Shown: positions 24,631 through 33,848 of the stretch, piece after piece | Numbering within the stretch: position 1 is the stretch's first letter | How the letters are laid out: the number at the start of each line of letters is the position of its first letter | Assembly: GCA_030153485.1 (NCBI GenBank) | Contig: JAGUQX010000040.1 | Coordinates: 1-52,930, forward strand | Source: Oscillospiraceae bacterium | Lineage (GTDB): Bacteria > Bacillota > Clostridia > Oscillospirales > Ruminococcaceae | Length of the DNA: 52,930 nt | Direction: 5' to 3' | The notes under the pieces: model-generated | What the model saw: only the letters and a program-made list of their open reading frames with translations | The model's database searches: none | What the model was told of the DNA's origin: nothing | Position numbers and translations under genes: made by a program

Positions 24631-25716
24631 ATGGGTATAGTAGAAAAAAAATGTGTTTTAACAGAGATGGTAGATTTAGCAAAAGGTAAAGGAAGAGTTA
24701 CAACTAAACAGATATCTGATTCTATTGAAGAGCTGGAATTTGATGTAGAGCAGATTGAAAAATTATACGAATCTTTAGAAAATGCAGGAATTGAAATTGT
24801 AGAAGAAGGAAATCAAGAAGAGGTTAGTTTTCTAACTGGTAGAACAACGGTAGGAGAGGTTGAATCAACTCTTTATACAGATGGCGTTAATATAGATGAT
24901 CCTGTTAAAGTCTATCTTAAAGAGATTGGTAGAGTTCCTCTTTTAACAGCAGATGAAGAAATATTTTTAGCTACAAAAATGTCTATGGGAGATCAATACT
25001 CAAGAAAAAGACTTTCTGAGGCAAATTTGAGATTAGTTGTAAGTATTGCTAAAAGATATGTTGGAAGAGGTATGCAGTTTTTAGATCTAATTCAAGAGGG
25101 GAATCTGGGACTTATAAAAGCTGTTGAAAAATTTGATTATACTAAAGGATTTAAATTTTCTACATATGCTACATGGTGGATAAGACAGGCTATAACAAGG
25201 GCTATTGCAGATCAGGCAAGAACTATTAGAATTCCTGTACATATGGTTGAAACAATTAATAAAGTTAAAAAAGTTAGTAGTCATTTGTTACATAAAAATG
25301 GACATGAACCAACTCCAGAAGAAGTTTCAAAAGAGTTAGACATGCCATTAGATAAAGTTAGAGAGATTATAAGAGTTGCACAAGAGCCAGTTTCTTTAGA
25401 AACACCAATTGGAGAAGAAGAGGATAGTCATTTAGGAGATTTTATTCCTGATGACGATGCGCCTGCTCCTGCAGAAGCAGCTTCGCATACACTTTTAAAA
25501 GAACAATTATGTGATGTATTAGGAACTTTAACAGAAAGAGAAGAAAAAGTTTTACGTTTAAGATTTGGTTTACAAGATGGAAGGTCTAGAACATTAGAAG
25601 AGGTTGGAAAAGAATTTAATGTTACAAGGGAACGTATAAGACAAATAGAGGCAAAAGCCCTTAGAAAACTAAGACATCCAAGTAGAAGTAAAAGACTTAA
25701 AGATTTTTTAGATTAA
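24631..25716 (+). CDS. rpoD: RNA polymerase primary sigma factor
   Basis: 361 residues with all regions: 1.1-like N terminus, 1.2 ([16 protein letters not shown]), 2 ([35 protein letters not shown]), 3, and 4 ([29 protein letters not shown]). Start taken at 24631 because AGGATGGAG precedes it; an ATG at 24616 lies within that site. It recognises the TTGACA/TATAAT promoters seen at rnpB, rpe and the tRNAs. Confidence 0.95.
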   Translation: MGIVEKKCVLTEMVDLAKGKGRVTTKQISDSIEELEFDVEQIEKLYESLENAGIEIVEEGNQEEVSFLTGRTTVGEVESTLYTDGVNIDDPVKVYLKEIGRVPLLTADEEIFLATKMSMGDQYSRKRLSEANLRLVVSIAKRYVGRGMQFLDLIQEGNLGLIKAVEKFDYTKGFKFSTYATWWIRQAITRAIADQARTIRIPVHMVETINKVKKVSSHLLHKNGHEPTPEEVSKELDMPLDKVREIIRVAQEPVSLETPIGEEEDSHLGDFIPDDDAPAPAEAASHTLLKEQLCDVLGTLTEREEKVLRLRFGLQDGRSRTLEEVGKEFNVTRERIRQIEAKALRKLRHPSRSKRLKDFLD

Positions 25717-25750
25717 TATTCGTTTAAGAGAATAAGAGGTGGTAAAATTT

Positions 25751-26152
25751 ATGCAATTAACACTAGAGTCTGATTATGCTATACGTATTATAGTTTTTTT
25801 AGCAGAAAATAAATCAAGAAAAGATGCTAAAAGTATATCTCAGAATACAGGAGTTACACTGCGATTTTCCCTTAAAATACTTCGTAAGCTTGTAAAATCA
25901 GGGATAATTAAATCATATAAAGGTGTTTTAGGAGGATATGAGCTTGATAAAAAGAAAGAAAATATAAATATGAAAGAAGTTATAGAATCGGTGGATGATA
26001 ATTTTGTGTTTAGTAGGTGTTTAAATAAATCTCATAATTGTAGTCATCCAAGGGGTGCTGAATGTTGTAAAGCTAAAATTGTGTTTTTGGATATAGCTAA
26101 TGATCTATTGTCTAAATTAGAGTCTGTAACTATTGATCAACTTATTGATTAA
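25751..26152 (+). CDS. Rrf2-family transcription regulator
   Basis: 133 residues from ATG 25751 behind GAGGTGG; the GTG at 25739 is within the site. A winged helix N terminus (LESDYAIRIIVFLAE, GVTLRFSLKILRKLVKSGI) and GGYEL are typical. Three cysteines (CLNKSHNC and then ECC) are spaced much like the cluster ligands of IscR, so an Fe-S cluster is possible. Targets are unknown; thiI and the desulfurase lie far away. Its stop codon begins a palindrome shared with the rnpB promoter. Confidence 0.85.
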   Translation: MQLTLESDYAIRIIVFLAENKSRKDAKSISQNTGVTLRFSLKILRKLVKSGIIKSYKGVLGGYELDKKKENINMKEVIESVDDNFVFSRCLNKSHNCSHPRGAECCKAKIVFLDIANDLLSKLESVTIDQLID

Positions 26153-26207
26153 AATTATATAAGATTTTGTAAAAGTTGACAGATTATATAAAATCTTATA
26201 TAATTTT
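26151..26207. terminator. 18-bp palindrome: Rrf2-gene terminator overlapping rnpB promoter
   Basis: AAAATTATATAAGATTTT (26151-26168) and its exact complement (26190-26207). The left arm includes the stop of the regulator gene; the right arm includes the -10 box of rnpB. Confidence 0.65.
26176..26204 (+). promoter_or_regulatory. consensus sigma-A promoter of rnpB
   Basis: TTGACA (26176-26181), exactly 17 bases, TATAAT (26199-26204): full consensus. It predicts a start near 26211, where the RNase P RNA begins. Confidence 0.9.
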
Positions 26208-26210
26208 AAA

Positions 26211-26552
26211 AGAGTAAACTGTGTAGTAGCATGTATGATTTTCATATATGAGGAAAGTCCGAGCATCAAAGAACGTGGCAGCTGCTAACGGCAGCCAGAG
26301 GTGACTCTAGGGATAGTGCAACAGAAATATACCGCCTATTTATTTTATATAAATATGGTAAGGATGGAACGGTGAGGTAAGAGCTCACCAGAGTATAGGA
26401 GACTATACTGCTATGTAAACCCTGCTAGATGCAACACCAAATTGAACGATATCAGCTTGTTCGGCGAGTTCAGAAAGGTGGCTTAAAAATTTTGGCGACA
26501 AAATTTCTAGATAGATTACTATGCTTGACAGAACTCGGCTTATAGGTTTAGT
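26211..26552 (+). ncRNA. rnpB: RNase P RNA, type A-like
   Basis: The catalytic RNA that matures tRNA 5' ends. Conserved blocks in order: GAGGAAAGTCCGAGCATC, ACAGAAATATACCGCC, GGTAAGGATGGAACGGTGAG with GTAAGAGCTCACCAG, TATGTAAACCC, and AGATAGATTACTATGC then ACAGAACTCGGCTTATAGG. TAAAC near the 5' end pairs with GTTTA at the 3' end (P1). The P15-P17 region looks like type A, in line with Clostridia. Ends are approximate. Confidence 0.95.
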
Positions 26553-26554
26553 CT

Positions 26555-26586
26555 AAAAAAGGAATCTTTTAAGATTCCTTTTTTTA
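26555..26586. terminator. terminator after rnpB, shared with spoIIP
   Basis: AAAAAAGGAATCTT / AAGATTCCTTTTTT with a 2-base loop and T-run. The spoIIP stop on the other strand lies at its right edge. Confidence 0.9.
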
Positions 26587-27735
26587 TTTTATAAGTGTTT
26601 TTAATAGATTAGCCACAGATTTTCCAACTAATTCGCCAGCATATAAAGCTTCTTCGAGGCTATTTCCATGTCCACCCATCTCTATTAAAACTGATCCAGT
26701 AGTTAGATGTTGATTATATTTTTTATATGAAAATGACATCGGTCTTGCTAAATTAGGATAGTCTTTAGATATTTGATTTTGTAAATTTATGCTAAATTTT
26801 AAATTTTCCATATAGTTTGGATATCCCATTTTACCATCATCTGCACCAGAAATAAGCATTATTTGAGCAGCATTTTTCCCATCTATATTAGCTATTGGCG
26901 CTGTTCGTATTTTCTTTTCGCTATTTTCTATTGCATCCCTATGTATATCTAAAACAACCTTTATAGAAGGGTATTGTTTTAGATATTTTTTTATAGTATT
27001 TTCAGATCTATTATATGATCCGTTATAAGATGGATAGTCATGTTGAGTTTTATCAACTATAACTCCTATATTTTTTTTTTCTATCTCTTTAGAAATAGTT
27101 TCTGCTACAAGTGTTACATTTTGAGAATTGTCTCTAGATCTAGAATTATAAGCAGGGTCATACCATTTTTCTGTCGTAGGTTGGTATGACTCTGTAGCAT
27201 GGGTAGATATTATTAAAACTTGAGGATCGGGTGTGTTTTTAAGAATAAAAGACGGTGTCGAATTCATAACTTTTTTTATATTTTCTATGGGAAGTTTTGT
27301 TAAATTTTTTAAATATGAATTTTTAGAAAGTTCTAAAAAATTTGGTGTAGTTCCAGCTTTTAATGTTTTTCTTTCTATAATTCCAGAGCCTTGAGGTGGG
27401 GTTGATATATCTTTAGATTGTATAGTTTCTATTGGTGTATCAGAATCAATATTTGTTTCAGTATTTTCATCTTGATTATTTATATTTTCTGTTTCTATAT
27501 TATTATTTTTCAAGCTATTTCTTATTTCTTTACCATTACTTATAATATGCGCTCCTCCTTCTGGAAGGGATAATGCAGCCGAAATTATAGCGGTGTTTTT
27601 TATAATATTAAACATATTAGGGATCGATTGTTTTATAATAAATGCTATTAAAACAGTTAACATTACAGGAAAAGAATATCTAAATATTTTTTTTATATTT
27701 ATTATTTTAATATTTCTTTTTTTTCTTTTTATCAT
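26584..27735 (-). CDS. spoIIP: stage II sporulation protein P (peptidoglycan amidase/endopeptidase)
   Basis: 383 residues: one membrane segment near the N terminus, an Asn/Thr-rich linker, then the SpoIIP catalytic domain (LIISTHATESY, DIHRDA, IEMGGHGN). With SpoIID and SpoIIM it degrades septal peptidoglycan and drives engulfment. It follows gpr by about 75 bases, the gpr-spoIIP order known from Bacillus and Clostridium. SpoIID is at 35525-36814. Confidence 0.92.
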   Translation of the reverse strand: MIKRKKRNIKIINIKKIFRYSFPVMLTVLIAFIIKQSIPNMFNIIKNTAIISAALSLPEGGAHIISNGKEIRNSLKNNNIETENINNQDENTETNIDSDTPIETIQSKDISTPPQGSGIIERKTLKAGTTPNFLELSKNSYLKNLTKLPIENIKKVMNSTPSFILKNTPDPQVLIISTHATESYQPTTEKWYDPAYNSRSRDNSQNVTLVAETISKEIEKKNIGVIVDKTQHDYPSYNGSYNRSENTIKKYLKQYPSIKVVLDIHRDAIENSEKKIRTAPIANIDGKNAAQIMLISGADDGKMGYPNYMENLKFSINLQNQISKDYPNLARPMSFSYKKYNQHLTTGSVLIEMGGHGNSLEEALYAGELVGKSVANLLKTLIK

Positions 27736-27810
27736 AGAGATCCTCCGTTTATCGGTTTATATATTCTATAAATATATATGAAAAAATAAAAGAAAATATT
27801 ATAATAAATT

Positions 27811-28695
27811 TTATATAGCAAGTCCTTCTATTTCTTGTATAGAAAGTGTAGGTTGTAGAGCTTTGTTTATGGCAATAGATATAAACTTAGAAGATTGTTT
27901 AACTATTGTATCAATCTCTCTAGGAGTAACCATTAAAGTTTTTCCTCTAGTAGAAACTTTTTCATTTTTATTACTATCTCCTAAAAGGTCGAAAGCAATT
28001 GTTGTCATATCTACGACGGTTGGAATACCAATTGATATTACTGGAACTCCTAGAGTTTCTTTTGATAGTTCCTTTCGCTTATTTTGAACACCAGATCCAG
28101 GAGAAATTCCCGTATTGGATATTTGTATAGTTTTTCCAAGTCTATCAATGCTTTTAGAAGCAAGAGCATCGATTACTATTACACAAGATGGAGAAACTTC
28201 TTTACAAATAGAGGAAATAATCTCTGCTGTTTCCATGCCTGTTTTTCCAAGAACTCCTGGAGTTATTGCAGCGACTGCACGTAGACCTTCTAGACCTATT
28301 GTTTCTGCAAGTTCCTTGGATATATGTCGTGTAGCTAAAATAGAGTTTATCGCTATAGGACCAAGTGCATCTGGGGTTATATCGATATTTCCAAGTCCAA
28401 CAACTAAAATGAGACCATCTTTTTCTATCATAGACGAAATTTCTTTGGAGATAGCAGAGATTTCTCCTTCAAAATTTTCAGATCCATTTTTTAGGCTGTT
28501 TGTTTCAATTGTTATATAATCTCCCATAGGTTTACCTAAAATTCTTGAAGCTGTATCTTTTTTTATATGAACTTTTGTTATTCGGACACCTTCTGTAACC
28601 TGCTCTTTTTTTTCAACACCTTCTGGCAAAATTTCTCCAGCAATTTCTAATGATTCTATAGCTAAATCAGTTCTAATATTTTTTTGTAGATCCAT
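27811..28695 (-). CDS. gpr: germination protease GPR
   Basis: 294 residues. The N terminus has IRTDLAIE-SLEI, matching the autoprocessing site of the GPR zymogen. GLGN, DALASKSIDRLGK and GISPGSGV are further family marks. It degrades small acid-soluble spore proteins at germination. It is somewhat shorter than the 320-370 residues common in the family. AGGAGATAAAC precedes ATG 28695. It diverges from rpsT, as in B. subtilis. Confidence 0.92.
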   Translation of the reverse strand: MDLQKNIRTDLAIESLEIAGEILPEGVEKKEQVTEGVRITKVHIKKDTASRILGKPMGDYITIETNSLKNGSENFEGEISAISKEISSMIEKDGLILVVGLGNIDITPDALGPIAINSILATRHISKELAETIGLEGLRAVAAITPGVLGKTGMETAEIISSICKEVSPSCVIVIDALASKSIDRLGKTIQISNTGISPGSGVQNKRKELSKETLGVPVISIGIPTVVDMTTIAFDLLGDSNKNEKVSTRGKTLMVTPREIDTIVKQSSKFISIAINKALQPTLSIQEIEGLAI

Positions 28696-28846
28696 AGTTT
28701 ATCTCCTCTAAACTTAAATATATTTTTTAACTATTGATTTTTAAATAAAATAATGATATCATATTATAGATTATTAGTAATATTATTTTATGATATATTA
28801 CATATTGTGTACAGTTATTTTTTATTTATGTAAAGGAGGTGTTTAT

Positions 28847-29110
28847 ATGCCTAATATTAAATCTGCGAAAAAGAGAGTTAAAGTAATTAAGGCAAAAACT
28901 TTAATTAATAAAAATATTAGAACTAATTTAAAAACTGTTATGAAAAAGGCAGATAATGCTATTTTAAATAATGCTATTGATAAAAAAGTAGTAGTAGTTT
29001 CTGCTATTAAAGCTATTGATAAGGCTTGTGCAAAAGGTATTTTACACAAAAATTGTGCTTCTAGAAAAAAATCACAACTATCAAAAAGAGTTAATGCTAT
29101 AAAAGATTAG
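28847..29110 (+). CDS. rpsT: ribosomal protein S20
   Basis: 87 residues, MPNIKSAKKRVK, Lys-rich and helical, a primary 16S-binding protein. Start at ATG 28847 behind AAAGGAGGTG; the frame is open upstream but without a ribosome site. Divergent from gpr. The 150 bases between them hold AT-rich promoter DNA that I cannot resolve. Confidence 0.95.
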   Translation: MPNIKSAKKRVKVIKAKTLINKNIRTNLKTVMKKADNAILNNAIDKKVVVVSAIKAIDKACAKGILHKNCASRKKSQLSKRVNAIKD

Positions 29111-29119
29111 ACTAAGCTA

Positions 29120-29163
29120 AAATAAAATCAGATCCAATTATAATGGGTCTGATTTTATTTTAT
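29120..29163 (+). terminator. terminator after rpsT
   Basis: AAATAAAATCAGATCC pairs with GGTCTGATTTTATTT, ending in a T-rich tract. The loop contains AATTATAATG. Confidence 0.85.
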
Positions 29164-29259
29164 TAACAACACTTAGTTTCATTTTTTACTAATTTATTAA
29201 TAAAATACTATATTAATATTATATAAATTATTTTAAAATGTTTAAAAGGAGGTAAAATA

Positions 29260-30699
29260 ATGCATATTAAAATTATAACCATTATTTTATCAATTATATT
29301 ATTTTTATCTGGATGTAATACAAATAAAGTAGATAATGGTACAAATTCAGATGATTTTATAACGATAAAATGGATACTAAAAGGTGAAAAACCAACTGAT
29401 TATGATAAAGTTTTAAATGAAGTAAATATTTATATGAAAGAAAAAATAAATGCAAACTTAGAAATAACATGGATACCAGACAATGTTTATTATGAAAGTT
29501 TAGATGATATAATATCATCTAATATTGAATATGATATTGCTTGGACAGGTAATGAGTCTGATTTTTTTACAAATCATATGATTGACGGAAGTTTTGCAAA
29601 TATTAGCCAATTTATTTTAAATAAAAATCAGTCTCTTTTTGATTTTATACCAGAAGATATTTTTAAAGGGGTTTCATATAAAGATGGAATTTATGGTATA
29701 CCTAATTATAACCTTATAGCCGATAGATTTAATATTGTATTTGATAAAAATTATATTGATAAATATGATATAGGTTATAGTACAGTTGATAGTTTGGAAG
29801 GCTTAAATATTGTTTTGTCTAGTATAAAGTCTGCAAATCCTGAAAAAGTTGTTTTAGCAATGGATAAAAATGGATATATAGGGCTATTTGATGAATATGA
29901 TTTAATAATAAGTTCTCCTCCTATTGGAATTAAACTAGATAAAAAAGATGATATAGTAGCTGTTAATCCTTATGAAAATGATGAAACTTTGTCTAACCTT
30001 AATATTTTAAATAGCTGGTATTCTCAAGAAATAATAAATAAAACTGCTCCACATGTAGAGTTACCTTCAGAATATTTATATAAAGAAGGTGCTGTATTTG
30101 GTTTTTATGGATACCCAGATTTTGAGATAGATTTACAAACGAAATATGAAAAAGAATATGTATATGTAGAAATTGGTGATTTATATACAAAAAATTCTAA
30201 TATTAGAAAATCATTAAATATAATTTCATCATCTTCTAAAAATAAGGATAGATCATTTGATTTTTTAAATTTGGTTAATTCTGATTCCAAATTAAGAAAT
30301 CTTCTTGCATATGGGATAGAAGGGGATCACTATCAAAAAATAGGTGATACAAATATTGAGATTATTAATGATATGTATGCTGTAGATAAGTCTATTCAAG
30401 GAACTTTTTTTAATCTTTATACTGAGAAACCTATGCAAACGAGTACTTTAAATAAATATAAAGATTTTAATAAAAGTTCAAAAGAGTCTCCTATATTGGG
30501 ATTTATTTACGATAATAGAAATTTAAAATCTAAAATTGATGAATGTTCTATTATCTATGAAAAATGGATGGGAAAGATCAATACTGGCTCTCTTCATCCT
30601 CTAGAATCGACAACAAAGATGATAGAAGAGTTAAATTCTGCTGGATATAGAGAGATAATAAAAGATATTCAAACACAGTTAGACAAATATTATAAATAA
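29260..30699 (+). CDS. extracellular solute-binding lipoprotein, family 1 (LplA-like), copy 1
   Basis: 479 residues. Lipobox LSGC at residues about 17-20 gives a lipid-anchored protein. The mature part has KWILKGEKPTDYDKVLNEVN and YDIAWTG, as in LplA/YtcQ-type binding proteins of complex-sugar importers. The end (PILGFIYDNRNLK ... ELNSAGYREIIKDIQTQLDKY) resembles the DUF3502 C-terminal domain of this group. AGGAGG precedes ATG 29260. A paralogue follows after 50 bases. No permease genes adjoin; ligand unknown, probably an oligosaccharide. Confidence 0.85.
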   Translation: MHIKIITIILSIILFLSGCNTNKVDNGTNSDDFITIKWILKGEKPTDYDKVLNEVNIYMKEKINANLEITWIPDNVYYESLDDIISSNIEYDIAWTGNESDFFTNHMIDGSFANISQFILNKNQSLFDFIPEDIFKGVSYKDGIYGIPNYNLIADRFNIVFDKNYIDKYDIGYSTVDSLEGLNIVLSSIKSANPEKVVLAMDKNGYIGLFDEYDLIISSPPIGIKLDKKDDIVAVNPYENDETLSNLNILNSWYSQEIINKTAPHVELPSEYLYKEGAVFGFYGYPDFEIDLQTKYEKEYVYVEIGDLYTKNSNIRKSLNIISSSSKNKDRSFDFLNLVNSDSKLRNLLAYGIEGDHYQKIGDTNIEIINDMYAVDKSIQGTFFNLYTEKPMQTSTLNKYKDFNKSSKESPILGFIYDNRNLKSKIDECSIIYEKWMGKINTGSLHPLESTTKMIEELNSAGYREIIKDIQTQLDKYYK

Positions 30700-30749
30700 G
30701 CTCATATATAATAAAACTAATAAAAATATTTATAGGAGAAATATTATTT

Positions 30750-32201
30750 ATGGGAAAAATTAGATATATAGTATTATTTTTTTCACTATTACTAATGTTA
30801 TTTTTTTCTTCTTGTAATAGTCTTTCAGAAGATGACTTTTATAAAAACAATACTATTATATGGTGGATGATAGGTGAAAAGCCACAAGACTATAATGATG
30901 TAATAAAAGAAATAAATTTATATTTAAATGAAAAATTAAGTATAAATTTAGAAATAAAATATGCTGATGAAGATTCATATGAAGAAACTATTCAAAATCT
31001 AATACTTACAGGACAAAATTATGATATTGCGTGGAGTTCTGGAAGTGTAAATTCTTTTATGTTAAATGCAAACAATGGTTTTTATAAGGATTTATCCGAT
31101 ATGTTGGATTTATATGGAGCTGATCTTAAAAAGTTTATTCCAGAAAGTTTATGGAAAGGGGTTAGCTTTAATGGAAATATATATGGAATCCCTTCGTATA
31201 AAAATTTAGCTGAAAATCCAAATTATATATTTTCTAAAGAATATATAGATAAATATAATATAGATTATTTAAATATAAAATCTATGGAAGATTTAGAGTT
31301 TTTTTTGAAAAAGATAAAGGATAATGAAAATGTTATTCCTATAAATCTGACATATAAAGATGGATACAAATATATTTTTGATGAATTTGATATGATACTT
31401 GAAACTATTCCCATGGGAGTTTTATTTAATGATGAAAATCAAGATGATAATACTATATCTATTTTAAATCCATTTGAAACAGATATAGTTAAGAAAAAAT
31501 TAGATTTAATTTATAAATGGAACAAATTAAATTATATAAATAGTAATTTTAAAAAATATAAAGATATTCCAAGTTTTTCTTTTTTATCTATGGAAGATGT
31601 ATACCCATATTTTGATGTCGATTTTGAGGCTTTGCATGGATATAGTGTAGTTTTATCGCCTAGATATGAATCATATTATTCTCTTAAATCAACTTTTTCT
31701 TCTGTAAATGCCATTTCTATAAATTCAAACTATACTAAAGAATCTGTACAACTTTTAAACCTTGTAAATACTGATAAATATTTAAGAAATTTAATATCAT
31801 ACGGAATAGAAGGAAAACATTATATAAAAGAAGATACGGGATTAATAAAAAAATTAAATACTAATTATGATGGAGTGGATATCCATGTACCTGGAGGTTT
31901 TTTAAACCTTGATATTATGAGCCCTGCTGAGCCGTCTAAATGGGAAGACTTATCCAATTTAAATAAAAATCCTATAAAATCTCCAATACTAGGATTTTGG
32001 TTTGATACATCTAAATTAAAAACAGAAATTGGAGTTTGTACAACTATATATAATAAATACAAAAGTTTAATTTTAACTGGTATCGAAGATCCTGAGATAT
32101 TTGTTTTACAGATGATAGATGATTTAAATAAAGGTGGATATCAAAAAATTTTATCATCAGCACAAGAACAACTAAATAAATATATACAAAACAGGGATTA
32201 A
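30750..32201 (+). CDS. extracellular solute-binding lipoprotein, family 1 (LplA-like), copy 2
   Basis: 483 residues, paralogous along its whole length to the preceding protein (WWMIGEKPQDYNDVIKEIN, YDIAWSSG, PILGFWFDTSKLK, DLNKGGYQKIL). Lipobox SSC near residue 23. The two form one unit closed by a terminator that overlaps the stop of this gene. Divergence between the copies suggests different ligands. The ATPase at 15643-16767 is of the right class to serve such importers, but the permeases are not in the window. Confidence 0.85.
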   Translation: MGKIRYIVLFFSLLLMLFFSSCNSLSEDDFYKNNTIIWWMIGEKPQDYNDVIKEINLYLNEKLSINLEIKYADEDSYEETIQNLILTGQNYDIAWSSGSVNSFMLNANNGFYKDLSDMLDLYGADLKKFIPESLWKGVSFNGNIYGIPSYKNLAENPNYIFSKEYIDKYNIDYLNIKSMEDLEFFLKKIKDNENVIPINLTYKDGYKYIFDEFDMILETIPMGVLFNDENQDDNTISILNPFETDIVKKKLDLIYKWNKLNYINSNFKKYKDIPSFSFLSMEDVYPYFDVDFEALHGYSVVLSPRYESYYSLKSTFSSVNAISINSNYTKESVQLLNLVNTDKYLRNLISYGIEGKHYIKEDTGLIKKLNTNYDGVDIHVPGGFLNLDIMSPAEPSKWEDLSNLNKNPIKSPILGFWFDTSKLKTEIGVCTTIYNKYKSLILTGIEDPEIFVLQMIDDLNKGGYQKILSSAQEQLNKYIQNRD

Positions 32202-32219
32202 TTTTAATCCCTGTTTTTG
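32188..32219 (+). terminator. terminator after the solute-binding gene pair
   Basis: AAAACAGGGATTA / TAATCCCTGTTTT with a 4-base loop and a T-run. Its left arm lies in the end of the second gene. Confidence 0.85.
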
Positions 32220-32282
32220 TATATATTTCAATCTTTTTTAATAATATGTAAGTATAAAATAAAATTTTAAGGAGTTTATAAT

Positions 32283-33041
32283 ATGTACTTTATACTTAAC
32301 AAAAAAAATATACTATATTTAATTATTATTATTGTTTTTATTTGTGCTTCTATTATTCCTAATAACTATAATTTATATAGAGTTGTAGTAAATAATATTG
32401 TAGAAAAAAAACCAATATATAGAGTAGGTATAAATGAAAAAAAAATAGCTTTAGGATTTAATGCAGCTTGGGATAATAGAGATACCCAAAGTCTTGTAGA
32501 TATATTTAATAAATATGATGTTAAAACAACATTTTTTGTTACAGGAGAGTGGGTAGATAAATATCCAAATGATGTCAAATATTTTTTCGATTCTGGTCAT
32601 GATATAGGAAATCATTCTGATTTTCATCCACATGTTTCAAAAATTAGTGAAGATAAATTAATTAAAGATACACTTTCAGCAGAAAAAAAAATAGAAAATA
32701 TAATAGGTAAAAAACCTAGTTTATACAGAGCTCCTTATGGAGAATATAGCAACAGTATGATAGAGACGCTTAAGGAAAAACTTGGTTATGATATTATTCA
32801 ATGGGATGTAGATAGCAGAGATTGGAAACCAGAATATACGTCTGAAAAAATAATTAAAGGTGTTTTAAATAATATAGATAATGGAAGTATATTGCTATTT
32901 CATAATGGAAAAGAAAATACTATAGATGCTTTACCAATTATACTAGAAGGAATTTTAAGTAGGGGGTATAAAATTATATTAATAAAAGATCTTATACCAA
33001 CTGGAAGCTATATAGTTGATAATTTTGGAGAGGCAAGTTAA
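32283..33041 (+). CDS. pdaB: PdaB-like polysaccharide deacetylase family protein
   Basis: 252 residues: N-terminal membrane segment, then a CE4 NodB domain. Motif 1 reads IALGFNAAWDN, where clostridial PdaB proteins usually have FDAAW, so the usual catalytic Asp is Asn here. Zinc ligands are present in GNHSDFHPH. RAPYGEYS, WDVDSRDW and LLFHNG are motifs 3-5. PdaB is needed for a stable spore cortex in Bacillus. AAGGAG precedes ATG 32283. Activity is uncertain because of motif 1. Confidence 0.75.
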   Translation: MYFILNKKNILYLIIIIVFICASIIPNNYNLYRVVVNNIVEKKPIYRVGINEKKIALGFNAAWDNRDTQSLVDIFNKYDVKTTFFVTGEWVDKYPNDVKYFFDSGHDIGNHSDFHPHVSKISEDKLIKDTLSAEKKIENIIGKKPSLYRAPYGEYSNSMIETLKEKLGYDIIQWDVDSRDWKPEYTSEKIIKGVLNNIDNGSILLFHNGKENTIDALPIILEGILSRGYKIILIKDLIPTGSYIVDNFGEAS

Positions 33042-33138
33042 TAGTTTACAGCGCTTTATAGTGATTATTCGATTGTGTAAATTTTTAATTTATGATATAA
33101 TTTTACAAATACATATTAAATTTGGAGATGAATATTGG

Positions 33139-33825
33139 ATGATAAAATTAATAGGAATAGTAATAGTTGTGTTTGGATTTGTTCTTAAAAAGGACACTAT
33201 CGCGACTGTTGTAACCGCTGGCATAGTTACTGGACTTGTTTCAGGCATGAATATTATTGAAGTTTTAAATATTCTAGGAACAACCTTTACTTCTCAAAGG
33301 TTGATGACTTTATTTATTTTGACTCTACCTGTAATTGGAATTAGCGAAAGGTATGGGTTAAAACAACGTGCCGTTGAGCTTATTAAAAAAACAAAAAAAA
33401 TATCTGTTGGTGGTATAAACATAATATATTTAGCTCTTAGACAGATAACTTCTGCTCTATCTTTAAGACTTGGTGGACATCCCCAATTTGTTCGACCAAT
33501 TATTAATCCAATGGCACAAGGTGCTGCTATTGTTGCGTATAAAAATATTGATGAAGATGATGTGGATTTAATAAAAGCGTCAGCTTGCGCACAGGATAAC
33601 TATGGAAATTTTTTTGGACAAAATTTATTTTTAGGTGCAGGGGGAGTTCTTTTAATTGTAGGAACTTTTTCAGATTTAGGGTATAATGTTGATCCTTTAA
33701 ATATAGCTATATCTTGTATTCCTTCTGCAATACTTATTTTTGTTTTAGGAACTATTCAAAATCTTCTTCTAGATAAAAAGCTTAAGATGAAATATAGCGT
33801 TAAATCATCTAATAAAAGCAAATAA
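33139..33825 (+). CDS. 5-oxoproline transporter, DUF969 subunit
   Basis: 228 residues and several membrane segments. MIKLIGIVIVVFGFVLKKDT, RQITSALSLRLGGHPQFVRP and NYGNFFGQNLFLGAGG are strong DUF969 features. Start taken at ATG 33139 behind GGAGATG; the longer frame from 33016 lacks a ribosome site. It is followed after 23 bases by the DUF979 partner and then pcp. This three-gene order is recognised as a 5-oxoproline (pyroglutamate) uptake and release module. Confidence 0.85.
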   Translation: MIKLIGIVIVVFGFVLKKDTIATVVTAGIVTGLVSGMNIIEVLNILGTTFTSQRLMTLFILTLPVIGISERYGLKQRAVELIKKTKKISVGGINIIYLALRQITSALSLRLGGHPQFVRPIINPMAQGAAIVAYKNIDEDDVDLIKASACAQDNYGNFFGQNLFLGAGGVLLIVGTFSDLGYNVDPLNIAISCIPSAILIFVLGTIQNLLLDKKLKMKYSVKSSNKSK

Positions 33826-33848
33826 TATTTTATTAAAGGAGAATAATT

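Noticed and set aside
28115..28519. 134-codon frame opposite gpr
   Set aside because: No start signal, and gpr on the other strand is an unmistakable family member.
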